Positions 17,023 to 25,571 of a DNA stretch of 46,878 nt are shown one piece after another. Position numbers and translations under genes: made by a program. A model generated the notes under the pieces. The model was given only the letters and a program-made list of their open reading frames with translations, was not told the DNA's origin and searched no databases. The stretch's first letter is position 1; each line of letters begins with the position of its first letter. Source of the DNA: Brevundimonas sp. (GTDB taxonomy: Bacteria; Pseudomonadota; Alphaproteobacteria; Caulobacterales; Caulobacteraceae); contig JACVCC010000007.1 of assembly GCA_016742215.1 (NCBI GenBank), positions 1 through 46,878 on the forward strand, in the 5' to 3' direction.

Positions 17023-17382
17023 CTGAAGCGCTCAGGCTTCGGTGGAGGCGGGAAGGGCGGTTCGAAAAAGCCGCCCGCCAGCCCGTTCGAGGCGGAGCGA
17101 AAAGCCAATCAGCGGGCGGCCCTGAACGCCCTGAAACGCGCCCGCCGCTCGGCAGAGAAGGCGGGCGTTTCGCTGTCCGAATGGGAGGGCGAGTTCCTGG
17201 ACTCGGTCAGCGAACGGGTGAAGACCCACGGCCGCGCCTTCGGCGACCCCGAACTGGGCGCGCCCTGCCAGGCCCTGTCGGCCATGCAGGGCCGCAAGCT
17301 CAGGGAGATCGCCGCCAAGGCCAAGGGCGAGGAGCCGAAGCGGCGGTGGGGGCGGAAGGCTCCGCCCACGAATGCCGACTAG
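17023..17382 (+). CDS. Hypothetical small basic protein with probable non-ATG start
   Basis: An open frame of about 119 codons starts right after gapR and shows normal coding composition for this genome. It lacks an in-frame ATG, GTG or TTG near its beginning. CTG at 17023 or 17017 are the only plausible near starts, the latter overlapping the gapR stop. The product begins KRSGFGGGGKGGSKKPP and continues with the charged helix FEAERKANQRAALNALKRAR, then EWEGEFLDSVSERVKTHGRA, AMQGRKLREIAAKAKGEEPK and a basic tail. It may be cytoplasmic and bind nucleic acid, but no family was recognised. Its TAG stop lies in a CTAG palindrome (17379-17382) that also supplies the stop of the opposite-strand TonB receptor gene. 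Confidence 0.55.
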   Translation: MKRSGFGGGGKGGSKKPPASPFEAERKANQRAALNALKRARRSAEKAGVSLSEWEGEFLDSVSERVKTHGRAFGDPELGAPCQALSAMQGRKLREIAAKAKGEEPKRRWGRKAPPTNAD

Positions 17383-20015
17383 AACAGGATCTTCCGGAAC
17401 GTCAGGCTGACCACGCGACCTTGCGGATCGAGGTAGTCGGGCTGGTAGTTCAACGGGGTGTCGCCGGTGCTGGAGGTGACCTCCAGACGGCTGTCGAAGA
17501 TGTTCTGGACGCCGAACTGAAGGCGCGATCCGCGCAGGATCGGGTATTTCTCGACCCAGCTGGTGCGCTGGTTCAGGTCCATGAAGACGTTCAGATTGAC
17601 CGTCGTCAGGTCCGAGAAGGTGAAGTCGGGGCCCGTGCCGCCTTCCAGCCGGGTGCCCTCGCGCCAGTTGGCGTTCATGAAGGCGCCGAAGCCGTTGCGG
17701 AACACGCCGCCCTGCAGCTGGATCTCGTTGCGCGAGGTGCCGCCGCGCGACGAGGTGGCGTTGCCGTCCAGCAGGTCGAGGGTCGGCAGGCCGTCGGCGA
17801 TCGTGATCTCATCGACGAAGCGGTAGGTGTGATAGAGCGACAGGTTGAAACGGCCCTGGCCGGGCTGCATCTGCATCCGGCGGCCGCCGCCGCCGGGGCC
17901 GCCCATGCGGAACTGGCCGCCGCCGCCCGGAGGCGGGCCGCCCGCGCCCGGTCCGGGACCGGAGATCACCATCACCGTGCCGCCGCCACCGCCCGGAGCA
18001 GGGCGGGCGCTGCCCGGCTGGCCCGGCAGGGCGCCGGCCGGAGGCGGGGTCGGCGTGCCGAACGCGCGCGAGAAGTTGATGCCGGTGCGCAGGTCCTGAC
18101 GCTCGTACTTCTGGAAGTTCAGCGGGCGGGCGTCGATCGAGACCAGATTGCCGTCCAGATCACGCTCGAAACGGCCCGGCAGGGCGGCTTCCAGATCCGG
18201 GGTGATGGTCGGGAAGCTGGCCAGATAGTCGTCGATCCGGTTGTAGGTCCAGGTCGACATGATGCTGAAGTCCTGCTCGCTGAACGGTCGCAGGGCGACG
18301 CCGGCGCGGATGACGGTCCGGTTGTCGGAGTCGAGGTTCGGGTTGCCGCCAGTGATCTGGTTGATCAGCACGGTCTCGCCGGTGCGGAAGTCGAACACCG
18401 GGACGTTGAAGTTGGTGATGATCGGGTCGTTCAGCTGGCTGATCGTCGGGGCGCCCTGCTCATCGGTGTAATTGACGAGGAAGGACAGCTTCTCGATCGG
18501 CGACCAGTTGACGCCCAGACCGAAGGTGCTGAGGCCGCCGAAGTCGGACAGCTCCTCATAGCCGGCGTTCAGATTGACCGACAGGTCGCCCAGGCCCGTC
18601 AGGACGTCGCGGCGGCGGCTGGCGATCGGGATGCTGAAGCTGGCCTGGACGTTGCCGCGGTCGCGCGACTGCGAACGGTCGGTCAGGACGCTGACGTGGT
18701 TCTGCAGGTCGTAGCGGGTGCTGGTTGAGTCCAGCGAGCGGGTGTCGGCGCCCAGCTTGAAGGTCGTGCTGACGTCGCCGGCCGGCAGCTCGAACAGGTC
18801 GCCGTTCAGCGTCGCTTCCGCGCTCAGGGTCTGGGAGACGGAGTTGGCGGTGTCGTTCGGCAGGCGGGTGAAGTCCGCCGGGTTGAAGGCCGCGAACGGG
18901 TTGGCCGACGGGTCGTTGGCGTCCAGGCGGGCCTGGAACGGACGTTCGTCATAGCCGCGGGCGGTGAAGGTGTCGGTCTCGACGCGGTTGTAGTCGGCGC
19001 CGAAGGTCCAGCGCCAGTTCTCGCCCAGGAAGCCGTCCAGCAGCACGCCGAACTCGGCGGTCAGGCTGTCGGTCTTGCGGCGACCTGCGGCGGCGTCCTC
19101 CAGATAGCGCTGGACGGGCTGGGTCGTGGCCGAGGTCGAATAGGGGTTCGAGGGCGACAGGGTGAAGGTGAGACCCGGATAGCCGTTGAAGCTGCGGCTG
19201 GAGTTGTCCTGCAGGCTGGCGCTGATGGTGCCCTGGGTCGTGCTGTTCAGGTCCCGCTTCATCGTCCCGCGCACGGTGTTGCGCTCGGTCTCGGCCAGCA
19301 GGTTGCGATAGGCGCCGATGTCCTCGGTGCCCGGGTCACCGGTGACGCGCTCGCGCTCGATGTCGCGCTCGCTCTCGAACAGCGGGTTGGCGCGCTCGTG
19401 CTCCAGGTCCATCGACCACCGGTTGGGACCGGAGATGCGCAGGATGTTGCCCTCGATCTCGGCGACCGTGCGGCCGCCTTGGGTCGGACGGCGGGCCGTC
19501 AGTTCGCTGGTCAGGGAGTTGAAGTTGTTCTTCAGGACGAAGTTCACCACGCGCTGTTCGGCGCGATAGCCGAACTGCAGGGCGACTTCCTCGGGCAGGA
19601 TGTCGGTGCGCTCGATGGCCTCCGTCGGGATGCCCATGATCTCGCGGAAGCCGGAGATGCGGCGGCCGTTGACGAGGAAGACGGGCTGCAGGTCCGTGCG
19701 ACCGCTGGAGGAGCGGGTCAGCGGCTCCAGATAGGTCATCAGCTCGGCGATGTTCGAGGCGCCGTAGGCCTGGATCTGCTCGGCCGAGAGGGAGACGTCG
19801 GGCGGGATGTCGGTGTCGACCGCGCCGCGCGGACGGCTGCCGGTGACCGTGGTGACGCCCAGGTCGTAGGCGTCCTCGTCCTCTGCCTCGGTCGTGGTCG
19901 GGGCGGACTGCTCCTGCTGCTGCGGAGCCGGCGCGGGCTGGGTCTGCTGTTGCGCAGGCGCGGCCTGGATCGTGCCGGCCATCAGGCCGTACAGGGCAGT
20001 GGTGACGAGAAGCAT
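17379..20015 (-). CDS. TonB-dependent outer-membrane receptor with Gly/Pro-rich insert
   Basis: Predicted outer-membrane beta-barrel of about 878 residues. The start is uncertain: ATG at 20015 gives MLLVTTALYGLMAGTIQAAPA, while ATG at 20075 or GTG at 20114 would add a basic leader. A Gln/Pro-rich stretch follows the signal. The plug domain (about 55-170) has VTTVTGSRPRG, AYGASNIAELMTYLEP and FLVNGRRISGFREI. The barrel continues to the C-terminus, which ends in VVSLTFRKILF with a terminal Phe, as in outer-membrane barrels. About residues 645-715 are low-complexity Pro and Gly (PAPGGGGG, GGPGGGGRRMQMQPGQG), probably an extracellular loop. Its ligand is unknown; the type recalls Caulobacterales receptors for complex nutrients. 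Its stop shares a CTAG with the opposite gene. Confidence 0.88.
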   Translation of the reverse strand: MLLVTTALYGLMAGTIQAAPAQQQTQPAPAPQQQEQSAPTTTEAEDEDAYDLGVTTVTGSRPRGAVDTDIPPDVSLSAEQIQAYGASNIAELMTYLEPLTRSSSGRTDLQPVFLVNGRRISGFREIMGIPTEAIERTDILPEEVALQFGYRAEQRVVNFVLKNNFNSLTSELTARRPTQGGRTVAEIEGNILRISGPNRWSMDLEHERANPLFESERDIERERVTGDPGTEDIGAYRNLLAETERNTVRGTMKRDLNSTTQGTISASLQDNSSRSFNGYPGLTFTLSPSNPYSTSATTQPVQRYLEDAAAGRRKTDSLTAEFGVLLDGFLGENWRWTFGADYNRVETDTFTARGYDERPFQARLDANDPSANPFAAFNPADFTRLPNDTANSVSQTLSAEATLNGDLFELPAGDVSTTFKLGADTRSLDSTSTRYDLQNHVSVLTDRSQSRDRGNVQASFSIPIASRRRDVLTGLGDLSVNLNAGYEELSDFGGLSTFGLGVNWSPIEKLSFLVNYTDEQGAPTISQLNDPIITNFNVPVFDFRTGETVLINQITGGNPNLDSDNRTVIRAGVALRPFSEQDFSIMSTWTYNRIDDYLASFPTITPDLEAALPGRFERDLDGNLVSIDARPLNFQKYERQDLRTGINFSRAFGTPTPPPAGALPGQPGSARPAPGGGGGTVMVISGPGPGAGGPPPGGGGQFRMGGPGGGGRRMQMQPGQGRFNLSLYHTYRFVDEITIADGLPTLDLLDGNATSSRGGTSRNEIQLQGGVFRNGFGAFMNANWREGTRLEGGTGPDFTFSDLTTVNLNVFMDLNQRTSWVEKYPILRGSRLQFGVQNIFDSRLEVTSSTGDTPLNYQPDYLDPQGRVVSLTFRKILF

Positions 20016-20202
20016 ACGTGGAACCCCGGGGAGATAACGGACACCAAACGTCCCGGGCCGCTGTTTCCGTCGCATTTCAGCGCTGAAACTTCGGTCGGAT
20101 GTAATTGTCCGCACAGGAGAACTCTCCTCTCCGGCGGCGTCGGAGAGGGCCAGTGAACTTTCTGTCAGACTTCAGGCTTCGCCGTGACGTTGCATAAATG
20201 CG

Positions 20203-21666
20203 TCAACTCGCGTCCTTGAGCGCGCCCTCCAGACCCTGCTCGCGAACCTTGCGGTAGAGGGTCGAACGGCCGATGCCGAGGCGGCGGGCGATCTCGGACA
20301 TGTGGCCGGCGTAAACCTCGATCGCGTGCTGGATCAGGTCGCGCTCGATCTCCTCCAGCGTGCGCAGATGGCCGCGGTCGTCGAGGATGCGGATGGGCGC
20401 CTCGGGCAGGGGGGGCAGGTCGTGCAGGGCCACGACATTGCTGGCGACGATCGCCGCCGACGTCTCGGCCGGCAGTTCGGCGGCCGGCAGGGCGAGGCCC
20501 GAGATGGCCGGGAAGTCGTGCGGCTGCAGGAAGGGCGCATCGGCGAGAACGATGGCGCGATAGACGGCGTTCTCCAGCTGGCGGACGTTGCCGGGCCAGT
20601 CGAAGGCCTGGAGCAGGGTCGCGGTCTCGGGCGAACAGCCGGCGACGCGCTTGCCTTCCTCGACGTTGAAGCGGGCGATGAAGTGGTCGACCAGGGCCGG
20701 GATGTCCTCGCGACGCTCGCGCAGGGCCGGGGCTTCGATCGGGAAGACGTTCAGGCGGTAGAAGAGGTCCTCGCGGAACCGGCCCTCGCGTACCTGATCG
20801 TTCAGGTCGCGGTTGGTGGCCGACAGGATGCGGACGTCGACCTTGACCGAGCGCTTGGAGCCGACCGGGTCGATCTCGCCTTCCTGAAGCGCGCGCAGCA
20901 GCTTGACCTGCATGTCCAGCGGCAGTTCGCCGATCTCGTCTAGGAACAGGGTGCCGCCCGAGGCTTCGGCGAACTTGCCGAGGTGCTTGTCGGTGGCGCC
21001 GGTGAAGCTGCCCTTCTCGTGGCCGAACAGGATGGACTCGACCAGATTGGCCGGCAGGGCGCCGCAGTTCACGGCGACGAAGGGCTTGCCGGCGCGATCG
21101 GAGGCGCCGTGCAGGGCGCGGGCGATGACTTCCTTGCCGACGCCGCTTTCGCCGGTGATCAGCACCGGGATGCCGGACTTGGCGGCGCGAGCCCCCAGCG
21201 ACTTGACCATCCGCATGGCCGGGCTGGAGCCGACGAGGTCGTCGAACGAGGTGCGGCCGGTAACGTGCTTCTTCAGCCGACCGACCTCGGCCGTCAGCTG
21301 GGTCAGTTGCAGGGCGTTGCGGACCCCGACCAGCAGGCGTTCGGCGGACACAGGCTTGACGAAGAAGTCCTGGGCGCCGGCCTGCATGGCCTTGACCACC
21401 GCTTCGACGCCGCCCGAGGCCGTCAGGACGATGACCGGGGTGGCGACCCCCGCGGTGCGGATTTCAGCGAGGGCCTCGAGGCCGCTCATGCCGGGCATGA
21501 CCATGTCCAGCAGAACCACGTCGGCGCCGCCGCCCTTGGTCAGGCGGTCGATGGCCTCGCCGCCCGAGCCGGCGTGCACGACGTCATAGCCCTCGCGCTC
21601 CAGCACGGCCTGAGCCAGCCGGCGCTGGGTCGGATCGTCGTCAACCACCAGAACGGTACGGGCCAT
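20203..21666 (-). CDS. tacA: Sigma-54-dependent response regulator TacA (NtrC family)
   Basis: Cytoplasmic transcription activator of 487 residues (Caulobacter TacA is 488). The receiver domain (1-118) has acidic residues at 9-10, phospho-acceptor Asp54 in [10 protein letters not shown] and Lys104 in FFVKPV. The AAA+ domain (about 142-375) shows Walker A GESGVGKE, the sigma-54 contact loop GSFTGA and Walker [13 protein letters not shown]. The C-terminal Fis-type HTH reads [19 protein letters not shown]. In Caulobacter, TacA receives phosphate from ShkA through ShpA and activates stalk genes. Assignment rests on likeness and on the nearby gapR, as in C. crescentus. The start at 21666 has GAGGGGGTG upstream. 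A G-rich repeat lies about 125 bp upstream. Confidence 0.85.
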   Translation of the reverse strand: MARTVLVVDDDPTQRRLAQAVLEREGYDVVHAGSGGEAIDRLTKGGGADVVLLDMVMPGMSGLEALAEIRTAGVATPVIVLTASGGVEAVVKAMQAGAQDFFVKPVSAERLLVGVRNALQLTQLTAEVGRLKKHVTGRTSFDDLVGSSPAMRMVKSLGARAAKSGIPVLITGESGVGKEVIARALHGASDRAGKPFVAVNCGALPANLVESILFGHEKGSFTGATDKHLGKFAEASGGTLFLDEIGELPLDMQVKLLRALQEGEIDPVGSKRSVKVDVRILSATNRDLNDQVREGRFREDLFYRLNVFPIEAPALRERREDIPALVDHFIARFNVEEGKRVAGCSPETATLLQAFDWPGNVRQLENAVYRAIVLADAPFLQPHDFPAISGLALPAAELPAETSAAIVASNVVALHDLPPLPEAPIRILDDRGHLRTLEEIERDLIQHAIEVYAGHMSEIARRLGIGRSTLYRKVREQGLEGALKDAS

Positions 21667-21790
21667 TCGGACACCCCCTCGAAACATCACGTCAGGCCGG
21701 CCCTCATACGGTGGAGCTGGCTCATTCCGGGACGTTTTAACCGTCACAAGGTGAAGATCGGGTGGTCGGGCAGGGTTAGCGGGGTGTTGA

Positions 21791-21816
21791 TAGGGGCTAG
21801 GGGCTAGGGGCTAGGG
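21791..21816 (+). repeat. Tandem 7-base G-rich repeat, potential G-quadruplex
   Basis: The unit TAGGGGC occurs three times in a row and is followed by TAGGG. This gives four G-runs (21793-21796, 21800-21803, 21807-21810, 21814-21816), each separated by CTA. The spacing fits a compact parallel G-quadruplex and resembles telomeric DNA. It lies upstream of tacA, on the strand opposite its coding strand, and next to a REP-like palindrome. Confidence 0.85.
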
Positions 21817-21825
21817 TGAGGAAGT

Positions 21826-21878
21826 CCTTCTCCCCCTGCGGGAGAAGGTGGCCGAGCGAAGCGAGGTCGGATGAGGGG
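21826..21878 (+). repeat. REP-like palindromic element, copy 1
   Basis: A 53-base element with a stem built from CCTTCTCCC and GGGAGAAGG around a short centre, then a second small stem around GCGAAGC and the ending GGATGAGGGG. A second copy lies inverted at 22010-22060, about 130 bp away. The type resembles intergenic palindromes that recur in alphaproteobacterial genomes; its genome copy number cannot be judged here. Confidence 0.8.
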
Positions 21879-22007
21879 TTACCTGGTCACCGTCTGGCCT
21901 GTCGCAGCGAGGATCGCACCGACCACTTCCCAATCTCGCGCTTCGATCTGCTGATTTGAGAAACGGAGAACCCGAAAGAAGTTGTGTTCTGCAATCCCTG
22001 TTCGTCG
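21879..22007 (-). pseudogene. C-terminal relic of a DUF559 endonuclease-like gene
   Basis: On the minus strand an open frame of 42 codons ends at TAA (21881-21879). It reads RRTGIAEHNF, then FRVLRFSNQQIEARDWEVVG and AILAATGQTVTR. The pattern FRVLRFxNxxI followed by VVxAIL is the C-terminal end of DUF559 proteins, which have a restriction-endonuclease-like (Vsr-type) fold. The N-terminal two-thirds, including the catalytic core, is missing: the frame runs straight into the REP-like element at 22010-22060. The remnant fills nearly the whole space between two facing REP-like copies. It is a broken gene with no expected activity. The short length keeps the family assignment tentative. Confidence 0.55.
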
Positions 22008-22009
22008 AG

Positions 22010-22060
22010 CCCCTCATCCGTCTCGCTTCGCGAGCCACCTTCTCCCGCAAGGGGAGAAGG
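22010..22060 (-). repeat. REP-like palindromic element, copy 2 (inverted)
   Basis: A 51-base element, inverse in orientation to the copy at 21826-21878 and nearly identical to it. Read on the minus strand it starts CCTTCTCCCCTTGCGGGAG and ends GACGGATGAGGGG. It stops four bases before the stop codon of the hydroxylase-like gene, where its hairpin could act as a transcript end or stabiliser. Confidence 0.8.
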
Positions 22061-22064
22061 AATG

Positions 22065-23231
22065 TCAGCGCGCGCTCATGAACGCCCGCTGGGCCTTCAT
22101 CATCGCGGTGATGAGGGTCTGTTCGGCCTCGGTGAGGTAGGGATTCCAGACGTCGAAGATCAGGATGACGCGCATTTCGTCAGCGTCATTCCAGGCCTCG
22201 TGCTCGATGGTGTCGTCGAAGACCCACGCCTCGCCCATCTTCCATTCGCGGGTGGTGTTGCCGACACGGAAGCGAGCTGGTCCGGGCAGGATCAGGGGCA
22301 GGTGGGTCAGCAGGCGCACATTGGCCGAGCCGGTGTGGGCCGGGATGTGGGTGTGCGGCTGAAGCGCCGAGAAGACGGCGGTCGGGGCGAAGCTTTCCTG
22401 CCGGGCCATGGGCAGGCTCTCCAGCAGGGCGGCGGTCTGCGGGCAGCGATCGCAGACGGACTGCTGCTTCTCGCCATCCTTCCAGAGCCACAGCGAGGTC
22501 CATTTGCGCGAGTGGTTCAGTTCGCCCCACTGATTGACCGGCGCGCCCTTGGGGTAGGCGATGTAGGGGGCGAAGTCGTCGAACGACTCCTCCAGCAGGG
22601 CGACCAGCTCGGCCTGGATGACCGGCGTCGCCGCCTCCAGTTCGCCCAACCAGGGGAAAAGGGTGCGGTCATAGAAGGGGATGGCGGGCAGGCGTGGGTA
22701 GTTGAGCAGGATCGGCTCCTGCTTCGGCGGGGCCTTCACCCCGGCATAGATCTCCAGCCCCTCGTCGAAGCGGTCCAGGGTCGAGGGATCGAGGGTGGCG
22801 CGCAGGTCCTCGACCGCCGAACGCATGTGGTCTCGCAGGGCCTCGGCCTGACGCTGGACCACGCCGTCGGCGTGATCGATCTGGGCGATGATGGCCGGGG
22901 GGCACTGGCTGCGCGGCGGGGCAATCTTCAGGGCGTTACGATAGGTGTCCGCCGCGGCCTTCTCTCCGCCCAGCTTCTCCAACATGGCCGCCTTGGCCAG
23001 CAGGGCGATGAAGTCATAGGGCTGCATCGCCAGGGCGTCGTCGAGCACCGCCAGCGAGCCCTGGAAGTCGCCGATCAGCCGCAGGGCGAGCGCGCGGTTC
23101 AGCAGACCGTTGTGGGTGCGGCCAAGGGCGTCAGCCTGATCCAGCAACTGCAGCGCGCCCCGCGGGTCGCGCCGCGCGATGGCTTCCGCCGCGCGCTGGA
23201 GCAGCGCCTGCTGCTGGCTTGACTGATTCAT
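22065..23231 (-). CDS. Aspartyl/asparaginyl beta-hydroxylase-like protein with TPR N-terminus
   Basis: A 388-residue cytoplasmic protein. TPR-like helices occupy about residues 1-110 (ALQLLDQADALGRTHNGLLN, then IGDFQGSLAVLDDALAMQPY). The C-terminal domain (about 205-365) matches the Asp_Arg_Hydrox family (PF05118), a 2-oxoglutarate/Fe(II)-type fold. Expected metal and cofactor residues are seen in HTHIPAHTGSANVRLLTH (about 288-305) and in FDDTIEHEAWND (about 333-344). A CDRC pair lies near 258. Related proteins hydroxylate Asp or Asn side chains, but the substrate here is unknown. The gene ends four bases from a REP-like element and begins 130 bp after the DUF4153 gene on the same strand. Confidence 0.88.
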   Translation of the reverse strand: MNQSSQQQALLQRAAEAIARRDPRGALQLLDQADALGRTHNGLLNRALALRLIGDFQGSLAVLDDALAMQPYDFIALLAKAAMLEKLGGEKAAADTYRNALKIAPPRSQCPPAIIAQIDHADGVVQRQAEALRDHMRSAVEDLRATLDPSTLDRFDEGLEIYAGVKAPPKQEPILLNYPRLPAIPFYDRTLFPWLGELEAATPVIQAELVALLEESFDDFAPYIAYPKGAPVNQWGELNHSRKWTSLWLWKDGEKQQSVCDRCPQTAALLESLPMARQESFAPTAVFSALQPHTHIPAHTGSANVRLLTHLPLILPGPARFRVGNTTREWKMGEAWVFDDTIEHEAWNDADEMRVILIFDVWNPYLTEAEQTLITAMMKAQRAFMSAR

Positions 23232-23361
23232 GTCGCATCCCCCGAAGCAAACATGAACTCACTGTAATGTGCGACGAACTGTCCGGGTCAAGACCGGTTT
23301 GTCGGCTTGCCGAAGAATGACGCGACCATGTCAGTTTATGCGGCGTTCGGGAGACAGGCTC

Positions 23362-25164
23362 CTATCGGACAGAGACAACCGGAATGCAGTCGGCGCTGTG
23401 AGGCTGGAAGCCGTTGACCTGCGTTCCCTCGAATTTCAGATCGGGCCAGCGTGGCGTCGAGGTCGTGAAGGCGCCGTTCCGCACGGCGACCCGAAGGTCT
23501 CCGCGCTCGGTCGGCGGGGCGCACATGTTTCTTCCCCAGCGGCCGGCCTCCGTCCAATCGCCTTGTGCGGTTCGGATCCACAGGACGACGCTGTCGCGGC
23601 TGGCGACGAGAACTTCGGGCGTGTTGTCGCGATCCAGATCGACGCTGCGGGCAACGCAGTCCCCGGGCTCGCGACAGGTCCATCTCTCATCGCCGCGGAC
23701 AACGGGCTGGATGAAATCGGCCGGCAGGGTAGCCCCGGCGGGCGCGACTTCGTACCGGGGCGTGATTTTCGGTTGATCCGTGGTGCCGCGTTCCCAGGCG
23801 TGCTCGCGAGCGATTTCGGCCCGGGCCAGGCGGGCAATGACCGGATCGCTCGAACGCGACAGACGCGCCAGCGCCGCTTCACCCGCCTTGCCGCTGTGGA
23901 AGCGCAGGAAGCGGTAGTCGAATTGGTCGGGCTTCACGGCGCCGCGCTCCAGCCGGCCGACCTGATCAGCGACCGACAGGCGGGCGGGGGCGGCGACGGG
24001 GCTGAACAGGGCGAGTATCAGCAGCAGGGCGAGGACCGCGCCGGCGATGTTGGTCGGCTCCAGCGGACGCATCCATTCGCCCTTGCGGCGCAGGGTGTGC
24101 GCGGCGGCCCAGGCGTAGCCCGCGGCATGGACGGCGCCGACGAGCGCGCAGGCGACGGCGATGACCCGGTCGGGCGTCAGGCCGTGCTGGCCAATGCGCA
24201 GGGCCAGGCCCCAGAAGACGATGATGCAGAGCGGGACCAGAAGGACGCCGGCGATGCGGGCGGCGATCTGGAGCACCAGAGGCGGACGGTTCTCGGAGCG
24301 GCCGTCCTGATAGGCGGTGTTGATCAGGACAATGAGGGCGGCGACGGCGACCAGCACCAGAGACGTCCCGTGGCCGGTGTCCCACAGTCCCTTCAGGCCC
24401 GTGAAGGGCAGGGCGACCACGAAGCCGGTGGCCAGCAGGGTCATCAGCAGGAGCAGCCAGGACAGCAGCATCAGCGCCACCGTGCGAACCCCGCGGATGA
24501 TGCCGTCGCTGACGTCGGTCAGGTGGATGGCGACAGCGAAAGCGAGGGTGGTGATCGGCACACTGAACCAGACCTCGCGCAGCAGGTCCTCGAGGAAGGT
24601 CAGGCCGATGACGCGGAACAGGGCCGAGCCGAGGAAGAGCAGGATCCAGAAGGCGCCGGTGAAACCGATGCTGAGCGCCAGCTGGACCCCCGACTTCCAC
24701 GCCGTGTCGAAATAGGCGGCGAAGGGCGCGATCCAGCGCCGGTTCAGATCGCCGGCGAGCACCAGATGGTGGCCGATGAACAGGGCCGCGATGGCGAACA
24801 GGGGCATGGGCGAGTTCAGGAAGGGCGGATTGCCCACCTGCTCGGCCGTGCGCGAGGCGACCTCGTGCCAGCCCAGCAGGGCCAGAATGGCCGAGGCGGC
24901 GATCGCCCAGAGCGCCAGGGTCGGCAGGCGCATCCGGCCGAGGCCGGCGATCAGAATGACCGGAACGAAGACAAGTCCCAGCAGAAGCGGGACGAAGAGG
25001 GCGGGCACGGTGGCTGGCCAGGAGACGGGCGACTCCGACGTCTGCTGGAGCCACCACAGGGCGCCGCCCTGCAGCAGGCCGATGGCTGCGCGGGTCCAGA
25101 TCAGGGCGCGCGGGTGGCCCAGGCCGAGGCTGTTGCGTCCGGCGGAGTCTGCGGTATCGGTCAT
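23362..25164 (-). CDS. DUF4153-type polytopic membrane protein
   Basis: A 600-residue inner-membrane protein starting MTDTADSAGRNSLGLGHPRA at the ATG at 25164. About ten or eleven hydrophobic segments are visible between residues 25 and 385, for example VPALFVPLLLGLVFVPVILI and SWLLLLMTLLATGFVVALPF. The last 200 residues are soluble, with Cys residues in WTCREPGDC and near the C-terminus; the side of the membrane is not certain. The layout matches DUF4153 proteins, whose function is not established. It is transcribed divergently from the rplJ-rplL unit. Confidence 0.8.
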   Translation of the reverse strand: MTDTADSAGRNSLGLGHPRALIWTRAAIGLLQGGALWWLQQTSESPVSWPATVPALFVPLLLGLVFVPVILIAGLGRMRLPTLALWAIAASAILALLGWHEVASRTAEQVGNPPFLNSPMPLFAIAALFIGHHLVLAGDLNRRWIAPFAAYFDTAWKSGVQLALSIGFTGAFWILLFLGSALFRVIGLTFLEDLLREVWFSVPITTLAFAVAIHLTDVSDGIIRGVRTVALMLLSWLLLLMTLLATGFVVALPFTGLKGLWDTGHGTSLVLVAVAALIVLINTAYQDGRSENRPPLVLQIAARIAGVLLVPLCIIVFWGLALRIGQHGLTPDRVIAVACALVGAVHAAGYAWAAAHTLRRKGEWMRPLEPTNIAGAVLALLLILALFSPVAAPARLSVADQVGRLERGAVKPDQFDYRFLRFHSGKAGEAALARLSRSSDPVIARLARAEIAREHAWERGTTDQPKITPRYEVAPAGATLPADFIQPVVRGDERWTCREPGDCVARSVDLDRDNTPEVLVASRDSVVLWIRTAQGDWTEAGRWGRNMCAPPTERGDLRVAVRNGAFTTSTPRWPDLKFEGTQVNGFQPHSADCIPVVSVR

Positions 25165-25269
25165 GGCGAGCCTCTCCCTCTCGCCGCCCAGCTTGCCCCG
25201 ATCGGGGCGATCCGTCCCAGGTAATTCCCTCGCAGGGGGCGTGCAGACGCGATGCAGGCGAGCGAGCGC

Positions 25270-25297
25270 TTGAGTTTGCCGAGTTTGCGTGTATAGA
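25270..25297 (+). promoter_or_regulatory. Candidate sigma-70-type promoter of rplJ-rplL
   Basis: TTGAGT (25270-25275) and TATAGA (25292-25297) are 16 bases apart. They lie in an AT-richer patch about 275 bp before rplJ, so transcription would begin near 25304 and give a long leader. Confidence 0.55.
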
Positions 25298-25571
25298 GCG
25301 CGCCTTCTCCGTCGCTGCCCTCGGGACGCGGCGGTCCTGTCCGAGAACTTCGGGGCGTGGGGGCCACCCATGCCGTAACTGTCAGAGAGCCCTCTGGCGC
25401 CGTGGGGAGATGGGGATGCAGACGATCGCCGTCACCCGGAAACGGGGGCACGGGGTTTGAGCTTCCTTCGGACAATACGACCGGCCTGAACGTCTCGCAG
25501 CGATGCGCGGCGCTTGCGCCATACGCTTTCGGGAATAAGCCCGGGAGCGAGTACCAAGACTGGAGACCGCA
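25298..25571 (+). promoter_or_regulatory. Long 5' leader of rplJ (probable L10 autoregulatory leader)
   Basis: The 274 bases before rplJ hold no convincing gene. In many bacteria the L10(L12)4 complex binds a structured leader in this position and represses rplJ-rplL translation. Local self-complementary stretches are visible, for example GCGCGGCGCTTGCGCC near 25505-25520 and CGGGAATAAGCCCG near 25530-25543, close to the start codon. The kink-turn consensus was not verified, so the assignment rests on position and length. Confidence 0.45.

Noticed and set aside
23269..25224. Open frame of about 650 codons on the plus strand opposite the DUF4153 gene
   Set aside because: Its product is a repetitive Gly/Gln/Asp-rich sequence, while the opposite strand gives a clear membrane protein.
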